Source of the DNA: Hymenobacter cellulosivorans
GTDB taxonomy: Bacteria > Bacteroidota > Bacteroidia > Cytophagales > Hymenobacteraceae
Length of the DNA stretch: 64,000 nucleotides
Assembly: GCF_022919135.1 (NCBI RefSeq)
Contig: NZ_CP095049.1
Location: 1,116,001-1,180,000, forward strand
Reading direction: 5' to 3'
Numbering within the stretch: position 1 is the first letter of the stretch; every line of letters starts with the position of its first letter. Shown here piece by piece: positions 24,519-33,630 of the stretch. Position numbers and translations under genes: made by a program. The notes under the pieces are model-generated. The model searched no databases, was not told the origin of the DNA, and saw only the letters and a list, made by a program, of their open reading frames with translations.

Positions 24519-24632
24519 CCCTTTCGCGGTTAGTGTAGTAGTTCATCTACCTACAAGGCCCATTCATCCCCCACAGCAAGTGTCCCTGTCTTATAAATTT
24601 CACTATTTCAATAATAAATTTTACTTTTCTAT

Positions 24633-24648
24633 AAATACCATGGTATTT
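24633..24648. promoter_or_regulatory. 16-bp perfect palindrome in an AT-rich upstream region
   Basis: AAATACCATGGTATTT is an uninterrupted palindrome about 50 nt upstream of the helicase start. It lies in the most AT-rich stretch of the window (about 24585-24665), next to TAGTATTTG. It could be an operator; no regulator is assigned. Confidence 0.4.
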
Positions 24649-24696
24649 AGTATTTGTCCTTAATTTCAATGCCTTATTCAGGCTTCTCATCCGACT

Positions 24697-27666
24697 ATGA
24701 AGGTTTCCACTTCACAGCCTTTTCAGATTGTATATTCGTTACTTGAGCACGAGTATCTAGGCTATCTATTTGAATCTTATGTGGTTCAGCGTAATGCCAA
24801 AGGGCAGCTTACGCTGCAGCACCAGACAGTATCGGCCAAGAACGCGCCCGAATTTGCGGATGGCCTGGACGAAGTCGACTTCGAGCTGATTGCCCTCACC
24901 GACCAGATCCAGCAGGATGTGGTGATTAAAGAATTCTGGGCCAAAAAAACCACGCCCGCTGATTTCTTCTTCAAGATTTACGACCCCGACAAAGGCGACA
25001 AAGGCCTGCAGGACAACATCTGCCGCTACGTGCAGGACCGCATGGGCCAGATTCTGGAGCGGCTACAGGGCAAGCAGGTCTTTATTATGGGCAAGGATGG
25101 GGAGCCAACCTGGAAGGAAATCAACGTGGCTCCGGAGGCCGCCTCGGTTTTGTTTCACTTCCGCCGCAACGAGGACAGTACCCACTATTTTCCTACCATC
25201 CAGTACCAGGGCCAAAAGCTCGACTTCCAGTTTAAGAATGCGGTAATGGTGTGCTTCCAGCCCGCCTGGATGCTGCTCAACGATACGCTGCACAACTTCC
25301 GCAACGATGTGGACGGCAAGAAGCTGCAGCCTTTTCTAAACAAGAAATTCATCATCATTCCGCGCCAGGTCGAGGATAGCTACTTCCAGCGCTTTGTAGC
25401 CCCCCTGGTAGAGTCATTCGACGTGCACGCCCGTGGCTTCGATATCCGTTCGGAGCGCTACGTGGCCCGGCCCCAGTTGACTTTCTCCGACGTGCCCGGC
25501 GCTACCGTAGTAGCTGAGGAAGACCGCAGCCGGCCCGCAGCCCTGCGCCGCGGCGGTAGCAGCAGCGACTCGGTTACAGCCGTTATGGCCCCTTCGGAGC
25601 ACATCCACTTCGACCTCTCGTTCCGCTACGGCGACCATACTGTGCACAACAGTTACGACAAGCGGGTGTGCGTGAAGCTGGAAAAGAACGAGGATTCCTA
25701 CATTTTCCACCGCCTGATCCGCAACCTGGACCGGGAGCAGGAAATCATCCGGGAGCTGGCCGACCGCGCCCTGGAAGTACGCAACGGCCGGGCTGTGCTG
25801 GAAAAAGCCACTGCCTTCCGCTGGCTCCACAGCCACGCCGAGGAGCTGGCCCGCATGGGCTTCACGGTGCAGCAGGGTACTACCTCCAGCAAAGACTATT
25901 TCATCGGTGCCGTAACGGTGCAGGTGGGTATCACCGAGGGCAACGACTGGTTTGACGTGCACGGCACGGTGAGCTTCGGCGAGTTCGAAATACCTTTTAT
26001 CAAGCTGCGGCCCTACATTCTGGGTCGGCGCCACGAGTTCCGCCTGCCCAACGGACAGATTGCCATTATCCCCGAGGAGTGGTTTACGCAGTACCTGGAG
26101 CTGTTTGCCTTTGCCGAGGAGCATCAGTCTACCCTGACCCTGCGCAAGCACCACCTGGCGTTGGTGTCGGATCTGCAGAACGGCAACTTGGCCACCGTGA
26201 CCATGTCACGCAAGCTGGAGCGCCTGCGCGGGTTTGAAACGGTGGAAGACCAGCCTATGCCGGCCGGCTTCATGGGGGAGCTGCGGCCCTACCAGAAGGC
26301 GGGCTACAACTGGCTGCACTTCGTGAAAGACTACCACTTCGGCGGCTGCCTGGCCGACGATATGGGCCTGGGCAAGACGGTGCAAACCCTGGCCCTGCTG
26401 CTGCAGCGCAAAGAAAGCGGGGAATCCCAAGGGGCCGCGTCATTGCTGGTGATGCCGACTTCCCTGGTATACAACTGGTTGAGTGAGGCTACCAAGTTTA
26501 CGCCCGGCCTGCGTATTCTGACATATACCGGCACCTACCGCGACAAAAACGTGGAGCAGTTTGCCGACTACGACGTGGTGCTGACCAGTTACGGCATCGT
26601 GCGGCTGGATGCAGAGCTGCTGCGGAGCTACGGCTTCGACTACGTGATTCTGGACGAGTCGCAGGCCATTAAGAACCCGAGCTCCACGACCTCCCAGGCC
26701 GTGCGCGGCCTCCGTTCCCGCCACCGCCTGATTTTGACCGGTACGCCGGTGGAAAACAGCACGATGGACCTCTGGTCCCAGATGTCGTTTATCAACCCTG
26801 GCTTGCTGGGCACCCAGACATTTTTCCGCAAGGAATTCCTCAAGCCCATCGAAAAAGGCAAGGATGAGGTGCGCACCCGCAAGCTGCACGCCCTGATAAA
26901 GCCGTTCATTTTGCGCCGCCACAAGGCCCAGGTAGCCAAGGAATTGCCGAGCAAAATTGAGCACCTGAGCTATTGTCCTATGACCGAGGAGCAGGCTCAG
27001 TGCTACGAGGAAACCAAGAGCTACTACCGCAATAAAATCCTCAAGAACATTGAGGAACACGGCACGGCTGGCACCCAATTTATGCTCCTGCAGGGCCTGA
27101 CCAAGCTGCGCCAGATTGCCAACCACCCCCGTATGGCTCACGAGGACTACGAGCACGAGTCGGGCAAGCTGCGGGAGGTGATTCGGATGATTCGCAGCGT
27201 GGTTTCGGAAGGACACAAGGTACTGGTGTTCAGTCAGTTTGTAAAGCACCTGGATATCGTGCGGGCCTCTCTCGATGAGAAGCAGGTGGAGTATGCTTAC
27301 CTCGACGGCAACACTCGGGACCGGCACAAGGAAGTAACCCGTTTCCAGGAAACCGAGGAGCTGCGCGTGTTCCTGATTTCGCTCAAGGCGGGCGGCGTGG
27401 GCCTCAACCTCACCGCCGCCGACTACGTCTTCATCCTGGACCCCTGGTGGAATCCCGCCGTAGAAGCGCAGGCCGTCGACCGGGCCCACCGCATTGGGCA
27501 GCAGCGCACGGTGTTCACCTACAAGTTCATCACCAAGAACACGGTAGAAGAGAAAATCCTGGCGTTGCAGAACAAGAAGATTCAGCTGGTAACGGACCTG
27601 ATAACCACCGACGAGGCCATTATCAAGAGCCTGACCAAGGAGGATATTGAAGAACTGCTGGGGTAG
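24697..27666 (+). CDS. SNF2-family DEAD/DEAH box helicase
   Basis: A 989-residue protein. The C-terminal half is a complete SNF2 ATPase: motif I DDMGLGKTVQTLALL near residue 552, motif Ia region LLVMPTSLVYNW, motif II DESQ near residue 652, motif III LTGTP, and motifs V-VI LKAGGVGLNLT and QAVDRAHRIGQQR. The N-terminal half (1-530) is specific to bacterial SNF2 proteins. Such ATPases translocate on double-stranded DNA and in bacteria are linked to RNA polymerase recycling, repair or phage defence. No defence-system partner genes (for example methyltransferase or DISARM genes) are adjacent, so a housekeeping role is more likely. Confidence 0.93.
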   Translation: MKVSTSQPFQIVYSLLEHEYLGYLFESYVVQRNAKGQLTLQHQTVSAKNAPEFADGLDEVDFELIALTDQIQQDVVIKEFWAKKTTPADFFFKIYDPDKGDKGLQDNICRYVQDRMGQILERLQGKQVFIMGKDGEPTWKEINVAPEAASVLFHFRRNEDSTHYFPTIQYQGQKLDFQFKNAVMVCFQPAWMLLNDTLHNFRNDVDGKKLQPFLNKKFIIIPRQVEDSYFQRFVAPLVESFDVHARGFDIRSERYVARPQLTFSDVPGATVVAEEDRSRPAALRRGGSSSDSVTAVMAPSEHIHFDLSFRYGDHTVHNSYDKRVCVKLEKNEDSYIFHRLIRNLDREQEIIRELADRALEVRNGRAVLEKATAFRWLHSHAEELARMGFTVQQGTTSSKDYFIGAVTVQVGITEGNDWFDVHGTVSFGEFEIPFIKLRPYILGRRHEFRLPNGQIAIIPEEWFTQYLELFAFAEEHQSTLTLRKHHLALVSDLQNGNLATVTMSRKLERLRGFETVEDQPMPAGFMGELRPYQKAGYNWLHFVKDYHFGGCLADDMGLGKTVQTLALLLQRKESGESQGAASLLVMPTSLVYNWLSEATKFTPGLRILTYTGTYRDKNVEQFADYDVVLTSYGIVRLDAELLRSYGFDYVILDESQAIKNPSSTTSQAVRGLRSRHRLILTGTPVENSTMDLWSQMSFINPGLLGTQTFFRKEFLKPIEKGKDEVRTRKLHALIKPFILRRHKAQVAKELPSKIEHLSYCPMTEEQAQCYEETKSYYRNKILKNIEEHGTAGTQFMLLQGLTKLRQIANHPRMAHEDYEHESGKLREVIRMIRSVVSEGHKVLVFSQFVKHLDIVRASLDEKQVEYAYLDGNTRDRHKEVTRFQETEELRVFLISLKAGGVGLNLTAADYVFILDPWWNPAVEAQAVDRAHRIGQQRTVFTYKFITKNTVEEKILALQNKKIQLVTDLITTDEAIIKSLTKEDIEELLG

Positions 27667-27682
27667 CCTCCTTGATTAAAAT

Positions 27683-27736
27683 AAAAACAGCCGAGACTTT
27701 CACAGGAAATTTCCCGTGGAAGCCTCGGCTGTTTTT
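27683..27736. terminator. Bidirectional terminator
   Basis: AAAAACAGCCGAG pairs with CTCGGCTGTTTTT around a 28-nt loop that has its own small stem. It lies between the convergent helicase and LLM oxidoreductase genes. Confidence 0.88.
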
Positions 27737-27758
27737 GTGCGCTGTTGTATCGGCTAAC

Positions 27759-28763
27759 CTACCACTTGCTAACCTCGGCCAGCAGTTCGTAGGAGCGCAG
27801 GCGGGCCGAGTGGTCGTAGATGTGAGCTACGGCCAGCAACTCATCGACCTGAGTGGCACCCAGGAAATACTGCAACTGCTTCTGCACCGTGGCGGGGCTG
27901 CCGATAAAGGAATAGGCCATCATGTGGCTCACGGCTTCTTCTTCCAGCTCATTCCACAGGCCATCCATGCTGGGTACCGGGGCCTGCAGGGGGCGCGACG
28001 TGCCGCGAATGATGTTCAGGGCAAACTGGTGGAAAGACGTGGCCAGCTGCTGGGCCTGCTCGTCGGTGTCGGCCAGGATGACGTTGACGCAGGCGGCGGC
28101 GTAGGGCTTTTCGAGGTGCTCGGAGGGCTGGAAAGAAGAGCGGTACAGCTGCAAGGCCGCTTGCAAATGTGTCGGGGCGAAGTGGCTGGCAAAGGCGAAG
28201 GGCCGGCCCAACATGCCGGCCAATTGGGCACTGTAGGTGCTGGAGCCCAGCAGCCAGATGGGAATATCCAGCCCTTCGCCAGGCACGGCCCGCACCCGGT
28301 TCACCCGGTTATCAGCCGATAGATACTGCTCGAGCTCCTGGACTTGCTGCGGAAAATCGGTGCCGGCCCCGAGCCGGTCACGCCGCAGGGCCTGGGCCGT
28401 TACCTGGTCCGTGCCTGGGGCCCGGCCCAAACCCAGGTCGATGCGGCCGGGATAGAGCGAGGCCAGGGTACCAAACTGCTCGGCTACGACCAGCGGGGCG
28501 TGGTTAGGCAGCATAATACCGCCCGACCCGACCCGGATGCGGGACGTGCCGCCGGCAATGTGGCCGATGAGCACAGCAGTAGCGGAGCTGGCAATGCTGG
28601 CCATGTTGTGGTGCTCAGCCAGCCAGTAGCGGGTGTAGCCCCACTGCTCGGCGTGCCGGGCCAGGTCCAGGCTGTTGCGGAACGTATCGGCGGGCGTGGA
28701 GCCTTCAGTAATGGCCGCCAGATCGAGAATGGAAACGGGCACTCGGGAGCTATGTTCAGGCAT
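27759..28763 (-). CDS. LLM class flavin-dependent oxidoreductase
   Basis: A 334-residue luciferase-like monooxygenase. Family features are the beta-barrel start [14 protein letters not shown], the YWLAEHHNM motif, [22 protein letters not shown] and [11 protein letters not shown]. This subgroup corresponds to the MsnO8/YhbW-type alkanal monooxygenase-like family, which uses reduced FMN. The substrate is unknown. It is monocistronic, and its 3' end shares a bidirectional terminator with the helicase. Confidence 0.92.
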   Translation of the reverse strand: MPEHSSRVPVSILDLAAITEGSTPADTFRNSLDLARHAEQWGYTRYWLAEHHNMASIASSATAVLIGHIAGGTSRIRVGSGGIMLPNHAPLVVAEQFGTLASLYPGRIDLGLGRAPGTDQVTAQALRRDRLGAGTDFPQQVQELEQYLSADNRVNRVRAVPGEGLDIPIWLLGSSTYSAQLAGMLGRPFAFASHFAPTHLQAALQLYRSSFQPSEHLEKPYAAACVNVILADTDEQAQQLATSFHQFALNIIRGTSRPLQAPVPSMDGLWNELEEEAVSHMMAYSFIGSPATVQKQLQYFLGATQVDELLAVAHIYDHSARLRSYELLAEVSKW

Positions 28764-28860
28764 TGGTTTCGACGTAAGGCTCTAAAACAGCCTACGGCAC
28801 CCGGTTGTTTCCCTGGCCGCAACTACTGCCCGGCTTCACGTCCGATGATCTGCTCAACGC

Positions 28861-29583
28861 TTACTCTAGTGCCGAAGCTAAGGTGCAGGTGCTGTTGAAG
28901 CGCAGCAGTTCGGGAGTCGTCTTGAAGCCTTGCCCTCCGAACCCCTTGCCGTACAGCTCGATATCAGCCGACTGCCCATAACCGCCGGAGCTGCTTTCGG
29001 GGCTGGAAGAATCACTGGCTTCCAGCACCGCACCCCGTTTCACGTTGAGGGCGGCACACATCTTGTCGGCCGTTTTGACTGCGTCGCGCAGGGCCAGCAC
29101 GTCGGCCTCGCGGCGCAGACTGTCGGCCCGGGTGTGGCCGTAGCTTAGGTTTTTGATGCGGCTGATGCGGGTTGCCAGCAGCTCTTCCAGGTATGGGCTT
29201 AGCTGTTTTAGGTCAGTAATCCGCACCGTTACGGATTGCGTGGAGTTGAAGCCCACGAATACCTCCTTGCCCCGGGCGTAGGTGAATTCCTTGTTCGACG
29301 AAGTACTGCTCACTCGTACGTCGTTGGGGCCCGGCGCATACCGCTTGGACAGCGTCAGGACCTGGTCGACAACCCCTTGCACTTCGGCCACCGCATCCTT
29401 GAGCCGGGGCCGGGTAAAGGCCGCGTCTACGGTTAGCTCGGCATAATCAGGATACACCGTGACGCTGCCGTAGCCCACGCTCCGCACCTGCCGCGGGACC
29501 GTCGACGCCGATGGAACCGACTGACAGGCTCCGAGCCCGCCTAGAAGAAGAACAGTTGTTGCAAAAGGAAAAAGTCGAGCCAT
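28861..29583 (-). CDS. SIMPL domain lipoprotein
   Basis: A 240-residue protein with a lipoprotein signal peptide ending in the lipobox LGAC (Cys20). The rest is one SIMPL (DUF541) domain: GYGSVTVYPDYAELTVDAAF, VRVSSTSSNKEF, VGFNSTQSVTVRITDL, and a C-terminal strand pair. SIMPL proteins form oligomeric periplasmic or envelope assemblies of poorly known function; some are linked to oxidative stress. The upstream leader contains a GAGCCT/AGGCTC inverted repeat (about 29608-29633) and a TATCTTGC promoter-like box just before the start codon. Confidence 0.85.
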   Translation of the reverse strand: MARLFPFATTVLLLGGLGACQSVPSASTVPRQVRSVGYGSVTVYPDYAELTVDAAFTRPRLKDAVAEVQGVVDQVLTLSKRYAPGPNDVRVSSTSSNKEFTYARGKEVFVGFNSTQSVTVRITDLKQLSPYLEELLATRISRIKNLSYGHTRADSLRREADVLALRDAVKTADKMCAALNVKRGAVLEASDSSSPESSSGGYGQSADIELYGKGFGGQGFKTTPELLRFNSTCTLASALE

Positions 29584-29682
29584 ACGGAAAGCAGCAAGAT
29601 AGGAGTGAGCCTATATAACTGATTTTAGGCTCATCAGCGTATGAAGCGCCACCGTTTTCTTTTGCCAAGGTAAAATTCAGCT

Positions 29683-29940
29683 TCAGCGCATAATTTTACC
29701 GCGCAAATCCCAGTGACTCGACTTCACGGCCACCCCGTCGGGCTCCCGCTTGATTGTGCGTGTGTAGCGCTCCCCGGCAATGAGGCCATCGGGGCGGCGC
29801 TTACCGAAAAATAAGGTCATCGGCTCCCCGTTTTCGTTGGTTACAAACGTTATGTCGTAGCCTTTGAACACATCATTGATGCTGGCCGAGGGCTCGTAGG
29901 TCTTGCTCAGCTTCTTGTCTAGTTCGGGGTGGAGCGGCAT
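29683..29940 (-). CDS. Small conserved hypothetical protein, 85 aa
   Basis: An 85-residue soluble protein (MPLHPELDKKLSK, ITFVTNENGEPMTLFFG, RTIKREPDGVAVKS). The alternating strand pattern suggests a compact beta domain, possibly a small stress or assembly protein. I do not recognise a named family. It is divergent from the SRPBCC gene, and the 187-nt gap between them contains an inverted repeat at 30005-30047. Confidence 0.6.
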   Translation of the reverse strand: MPLHPELDKKLSKTYEPSASINDVFKGYDITFVTNENGEPMTLFFGKRRPDGLIAGERYTRTIKREPDGVAVKSSHWDLRGKIMR

Positions 29941-30004
29941 GGTGCTTGGAATATGGGTACCGCCTTTGTACGGCCCGTTTTTGCTCTGAGGCTGGCTTTG
30001 TGGG

Positions 30005-30047
30005 CCGAAAAAACGCTAAGCTCGACCTGTTTTCAGCGCTTTTTCGG
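30005..30047. repeat. Inverted repeat in a divergent promoter region
   Basis: CCGAAAAAACGCT pairs with AGCGCTTTTTCGG around an 18-nt loop with one mismatch. Because the flanking genes are transcribed away from it, it is not a normal terminator and may be a regulatory or transcript-leader structure. Confidence 0.45.
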
Positions 30048-30127
30048 ATTTTACTGTTCAGCCTGTTGGCTGGCCAAACCAACCGCAGCCCAAAACCAAA
30101 GCGCCTAAATCAGAGTTAGCACGGCCT

Positions 30128-30568
30128 ATGCACGTCACGCTTCGTACGCCTGTAGCCCAGCCGCCGGCTCAGGTTTTTGCCGGCTTCACCCGGGAGCTAT
30201 TTCTGGCCCTGGCCCCACCGTTTCCGCGCCTCGAGCTCCACCGCTTCGACGGCTGCCACCGCGGCGACCAGGTTGAAATTGAACTCATCAGCGGGCCGCT
30301 ACGACAGCGCTGGACCAGCCTCATTACCGACCACGGCGTGCAGCCCGACGGCACCCATTTCTTTATCGACGAAGGCCAGGTGCTGCCCGCGCCGCTGCGG
30401 TTCTGGCGCCATCGTCACCTCATCGAGCCCGACTCTGGTGGTGGCAGCGTGATTGTGGATGACCTGGAGTTTCGCACCGCTTCCCGCCTGCTCGATGCCC
30501 TGCTTTACCCGCTGATGTGGGCCCAGTTTGCCTACCGCAAGCCCATTTACCGCCGCGCATTCGCTTAA
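30128..30568 (+). CDS. SRPBCC (START-like) family protein
   Basis: A 146-residue ligand-binding fold protein. The opening TLRTPVAQPPAQVFAGFTREL and the late RYRHLIEP-like strand (RFWRHRHLIEPDSGGGSVIVDD) followed by a long C-terminal helix (LDALLYPLMWAQFAYRK) match the SRPBCC/Bet v1-like layout seen in Bacteroidota cell-division inhibitor-type annotations. A lipid- or pigment-related ligand is possible. It lies 74 nt before the rRNA methyltransferase gene, which has its own promoter. Confidence 0.75.
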   Translation: MHVTLRTPVAQPPAQVFAGFTRELFLALAPPFPRLELHRFDGCHRGDQVEIELISGPLRQRWTSLITDHGVQPDGTHFFIDEGQVLPAPLRFWRHRHLIEPDSGGGSVIVDDLEFRTASRLLDALLYPLMWAQFAYRKPIYRRAFA

Positions 30569-30604
30569 TGCGCCGGGCATAACGGCGGCTGGCCGGGTTT
30601 GGCG

Positions 30605-30612
30605 TACTTTTG
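30605..30612 (+). promoter_or_regulatory. -7 promoter box (TACTTTTG) of the rRNA methyltransferase gene
   Basis: An exact TAnnTTTG match located 30 nt before the ATG at 30643, leaving a leader of about 25 nt. No clear -33 TTG at the usual spacing. Confidence 0.5.
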
Positions 30613-30642
30613 TAATTCGTATCGTCACTTAGCTTCTTCGTT

Positions 30643-31830
30643 ATGACTGCCATTGTCACGCTCAAACCTGGTAAAGACCAATCCCTGCGCCGCCGTCATC
30701 CGTGGGTGTTTTCGGGCGCCATCGGCCGGATGCAAGGCGAAGTTTTGGAAGGCGAAGTGGTGATGGTGCAGGCTTCGAATGGCGAAGTGCTGGGCATGGG
30801 TCACTATGCTCCCGGCTCCATTGCCGTGCGTATGCTCGACTTCGGCACCGAGGCCCAACTGCCCGACGCCACGTTCTGGGAAAGCCGTATCCGCAACGCC
30901 TACGAGCTGCGCAAAGGTCTGCAACTCACCGGTCAGGGCGATACTAACGTATACCGCCTGGCCCACGCCGAGGGCGACGGACTGCCCGGCCTCATCATCG
31001 ACGTGTACGGCGACGTGGCTGTGGTGCAGGCCCACAGCGCGGGCATGTACAAGGCCCGGCCGCTGATTGCCGCCGCCTTGCAAGCCGTTATTCCGGGCTT
31101 ACGGGCCATTTACGACAAGAGCGCCGAAACCGTGCCCGCCAAAGCTGCCCCCGGGGCCCAGAACGGTTACCTGCTTGGGGAAAGCAACGGACAGGAGCAC
31201 ATTGTGCACGAAAACGGCCACCCGTTTGCCGTAGACTGGGAAACGGGCCAGAAAACCGGCTTCTTCATCGACCAGCGCGACAACCGCAGCCTGCTGGCCC
31301 GCTACGCCCCCGGCCGCCGCGTGCTGAACACGTTCTGCTACACCGGTGGCTTTAGCTCCTACGCCCTGCAGGCCGGAGCCGAGTTGGTGCACTCCGTGGA
31401 CAGCTCCAAAAAAGCCATTGAGCTGACCGAGCGCAATGCCGCCCTGACCGGCCTGGAAAGCAAGCATGAAGCCTACGCCCAGGACGTGTTCAGCTTCCTC
31501 AAGGACCGCCACAACCAGTACGACCTTATCGTGCTCGACCCGCCGGCTTTTGCCAAGCACCTTTCGGCCCGCCACAACGCGCTGATGGGCTACAAGCGTC
31601 TGAATGTGGCCGGCATCAAGCAGATTGCCCCTGGCGGTCTGCTCTTCACTTTCAGCTGCTCCCAGGTGGTGTCGGCTGAGCTCTTTGAGGGCGCCGTGCT
31701 GGCTGCGGCCATCGAGGCCGGTCGCCCGGCCCGCATCCTGCACCGCCTCACCCAGCCCGCCGACCACCCCGTGAGCCTCTTCCACCCCGAAGGCGAGTAC
31801 CTGAAAGGGCTGGTGCTGGCCGTGGAGTAA
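30643..31830 (+). CDS. Class I SAM-dependent rRNA methyltransferase, RlmI-like
   Basis: A 395-residue protein with the RlmI organisation: an N-terminal PUA domain (LKPGKDQSLRRRHPWVFSGAI), a central EEHGI-type domain (ENGHPFAVDWETGQKTGFFIDQRDNR) and a Rossmann methyltransferase domain with VLNTFCYTGGFSSYAL and the catalytic LDPPAFAKH motif near residue 300, plus FSCSQV. RlmI methylates C5 of cytosine 1962 in 23S rRNA. The exact target nucleotide is inferred from similarity only. Confidence 0.92.
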   Translation: MTAIVTLKPGKDQSLRRRHPWVFSGAIGRMQGEVLEGEVVMVQASNGEVLGMGHYAPGSIAVRMLDFGTEAQLPDATFWESRIRNAYELRKGLQLTGQGDTNVYRLAHAEGDGLPGLIIDVYGDVAVVQAHSAGMYKARPLIAAALQAVIPGLRAIYDKSAETVPAKAAPGAQNGYLLGESNGQEHIVHENGHPFAVDWETGQKTGFFIDQRDNRSLLARYAPGRRVLNTFCYTGGFSSYALQAGAELVHSVDSSKKAIELTERNAALTGLESKHEAYAQDVFSFLKDRHNQYDLIVLDPPAFAKHLSARHNALMGYKRLNVAGIKQIAPGGLLFTFSCSQVVSAELFEGAVLAAAIEAGRPARILHRLTQPADHPVSLFHPEGEYLKGLVLAVE

Positions 31831-32024
31831 AGCGTAGGAGTTGGTTCGTAGCCGAGTTGCTGATACTCGCGCCCCGGTTTCGGGTGGTGCAGCTCGAACA
31901 ATTTGACGGGCAGTTTGTGAAAGGTATGGACAGTCCCGTATATCAGCCGCGGGTCTTTGCGTTGGATGTTACCACCGTCCGGCGTAAACTCACCGTTTCC
32001 TTGCCTTACTCTTAACTTCCCGCT
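31831..32024. other. Intergenic region without a recognised gene
   Basis: A 194-nt gap between the rRNA methyltransferase and crtD. Both a plus and a minus reading frame stay open for much of it, but neither resembles a known family and neither has a clear start. It must hold the crtD promoter; TTTGCGTTGGATGTTACC (31957-31974) is only loosely promoter-like. Confidence 0.4.
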
Positions 32025-33521
32025 TTGGCGCGTAAATCCAAGACCAGCAGCTCCCTCAAACCCGCCGTAGCCGTCATTGGGGCCGGTATTGCCGGTATTG
32101 CCGCCGCCCTGCGTCTGGCCTTGAAGGGCCACGCCGTAACGGTGTTCGAAGCTCAGGACACGTTTGGGGGCAAGATGTACCAGTTTGACCTGCCCGGCGG
32201 CTACCGGTTCGACGCCGGTCCTTCCCTGTTTACCCTGCCGGCCCTGGTCGACGAGCTGTTCCAATTGGCCGGCCGCACCCCCCAGGACCACTTCCGCTAC
32301 GAGCGGCTCGACCCGATTACCCAGTACTTTTTCGCCGACGGCACCCGCCTTACAGCCTGGGCCGATGAGGAAAAGTTTGCCCAGGAAGTTGAGGCCAAGC
32401 TAGACGTGCCGGCCGCCGGCGTAACCAAATTTCTGCAACGCAGCAGCCAGGCCTACCAGGCCACCGAAAGCACATTTCTGCACAAGTCACTACACAAGGC
32501 CCAGACTTACCTGAGCAAAGATGTGCTCGGTGCCCTGGCGGCGTTGCCCAGCCTGGGCCTTACCGGCACCATGCACCAGCGCCACGCCAAGGCCTTCACC
32601 GACCCGCGCCTAGTGCAGCTTTTCGACCGGTTTGCCACCTACAATGGCTCCGACCCCTACCAGGCCCCGGCTACGCTAAGCTTGATTCCGCACCTGGAAC
32701 ACGGCATCGGGGCGTTTTACCCCGAGGGCGGCATTCACAGCATTGCCCGCAGCTTGGTGGAGCTGGCCGAGGAGCTGGGTGTAGAATTTCGCTACAACGA
32801 GCCGGTGGAAGAAATTCTGACGGCCGGCAGTCAGGTAACGGGGGTGCGCACCGCGCAGGATATCTACGACTTCGGCGTGGTCGTCAGCAACATGGACGTG
32901 GTGCCGACCTACCGCCGCCTGCTGCCCACGCAGCCCGCCCCCGAGCGGACTCTGGGTCAGCCCCGCTCGTCGTCGGCCCTGATTTTCTACTGGGGCGTGG
33001 CCCGTAGCTTCCCCGAGCTGGATTTGCACAACATTTTCTTCAGCCAGGATTACCGCCGGGAGTTCCAAGCCATATTCGAGGAGAAAACCGTGACGGACGA
33101 CCCGACGGTGTACGTGAACATCACCGCTAAGAAAACGACTACCGATGCCCCAGCTGGCCACGAGAACTGGTTTGTGATGGTGAATGTGCCTCACAACCAG
33201 GGGCAGGATTGGGACGCGCTGATCCAAAAGACCCGGCGCGCCGTACTGGACAAAGTGGGCCGGACCCTGGGCGTGGAGCTGGAGCCCTTGTTGCGGGCCG
33301 AGCAGGTCTGGGACCCGCGCGGCATCGAGCAGCGGACTTCCTCCTTTGGCGGGGCCCTGTACGGCAGCAGTTCAAACAACCCGCTGGCCGCTTTCTTACG
33401 TCACCCCAACTTTTCGGGGAAGCTGCACGGGCTGTACTTTTGCGGCGGCAGCGTGCATCCGGGCGGCGGGATTCCGCTGAGCCTGCTCTCGGCCAAGATT
33501 GTAGCCGATTTAATCAAGTAG
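32025..33521 (+). CDS. crtD: Carotenoid desaturase, CrtD/CrtI family
   Basis: A 498-residue FAD-dependent enzyme. The dinucleotide-binding motif is VIGAGIAG (Gly19, Gly21, Gly24), followed by the acidic ribose-binding end VTVFEA and TFGGKM. The C-terminal signature FCGGSVHPGGGIPLSLLSAK is closer to CrtD (carotenoid 3,4-desaturase) than to phytoene desaturase CrtI. The start is TTG at 32025, since no ATG precedes the FAD motif. The next gene is a CruF-like hydratase, so the pair would desaturate and hydroxylate the acyclic end of a carotenoid, as in flexixanthin/saproxanthin-type pigments. Confidence 0.87.
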   Translation: MARKSKTSSSLKPAVAVIGAGIAGIAAALRLALKGHAVTVFEAQDTFGGKMYQFDLPGGYRFDAGPSLFTLPALVDELFQLAGRTPQDHFRYERLDPITQYFFADGTRLTAWADEEKFAQEVEAKLDVPAAGVTKFLQRSSQAYQATESTFLHKSLHKAQTYLSKDVLGALAALPSLGLTGTMHQRHAKAFTDPRLVQLFDRFATYNGSDPYQAPATLSLIPHLEHGIGAFYPEGGIHSIARSLVELAEELGVEFRYNEPVEEILTAGSQVTGVRTAQDIYDFGVVVSNMDVVPTYRRLLPTQPAPERTLGQPRSSSALIFYWGVARSFPELDLHNIFFSQDYRREFQAIFEEKTVTDDPTVYVNITAKKTTTDAPAGHENWFVMVNVPHNQGQDWDALIQKTRRAVLDKVGRTLGVELEPLLRAEQVWDPRGIEQRTSSFGGALYGSSSNNPLAAFLRHPNFSGKLHGLYFCGGSVHPGGGIPLSLLSAKIVADLIK

Positions 33522-33630
33522 TAATGAGCAATTAGTAATTGATAATTGAGGTGGCCGCTCATCAGCAATACCCAATCCGTACGGAGTGGCCATCCTTTCT
33601 TATTAATCACTAAGTATTAATTCCTTCTAA
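33522..33630. repeat. AT-rich inverted repeat between crtD and cruF
   Basis: The left arm TAATGAGCAATTAGTAATTG and onward (33522-33550) is imperfectly complementary to the right arm (33600-33626), built of AATTA-type units. The interior has GTGGCC and GGAGTGGCCATCC; the latter 10-mer GTGGCCATCC also occurs inside repeat copy 1 (3345-3354). The element runs from the crtD stop to the cruF GTG start. Confidence 0.65.

Noticed and set aside
26440-27489. A 349-codon minus-strand frame
   Set aside because: Antisense to the SNF2 ATPase core.
24697-27666. Phage-defence island around the SNF2 helicase
   Set aside because: Neighbours are a permease and a flavin oxidoreductase; no methyltransferase, nuclease or other defence partner is present.
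31831-32024. Possible short gene or remnant on either strand between the rRNA methyltransferase and crtD
   Set aside because: Both strands are partly open but neither translation matches a family and no start or promoter fits, so it is left as intergenic.
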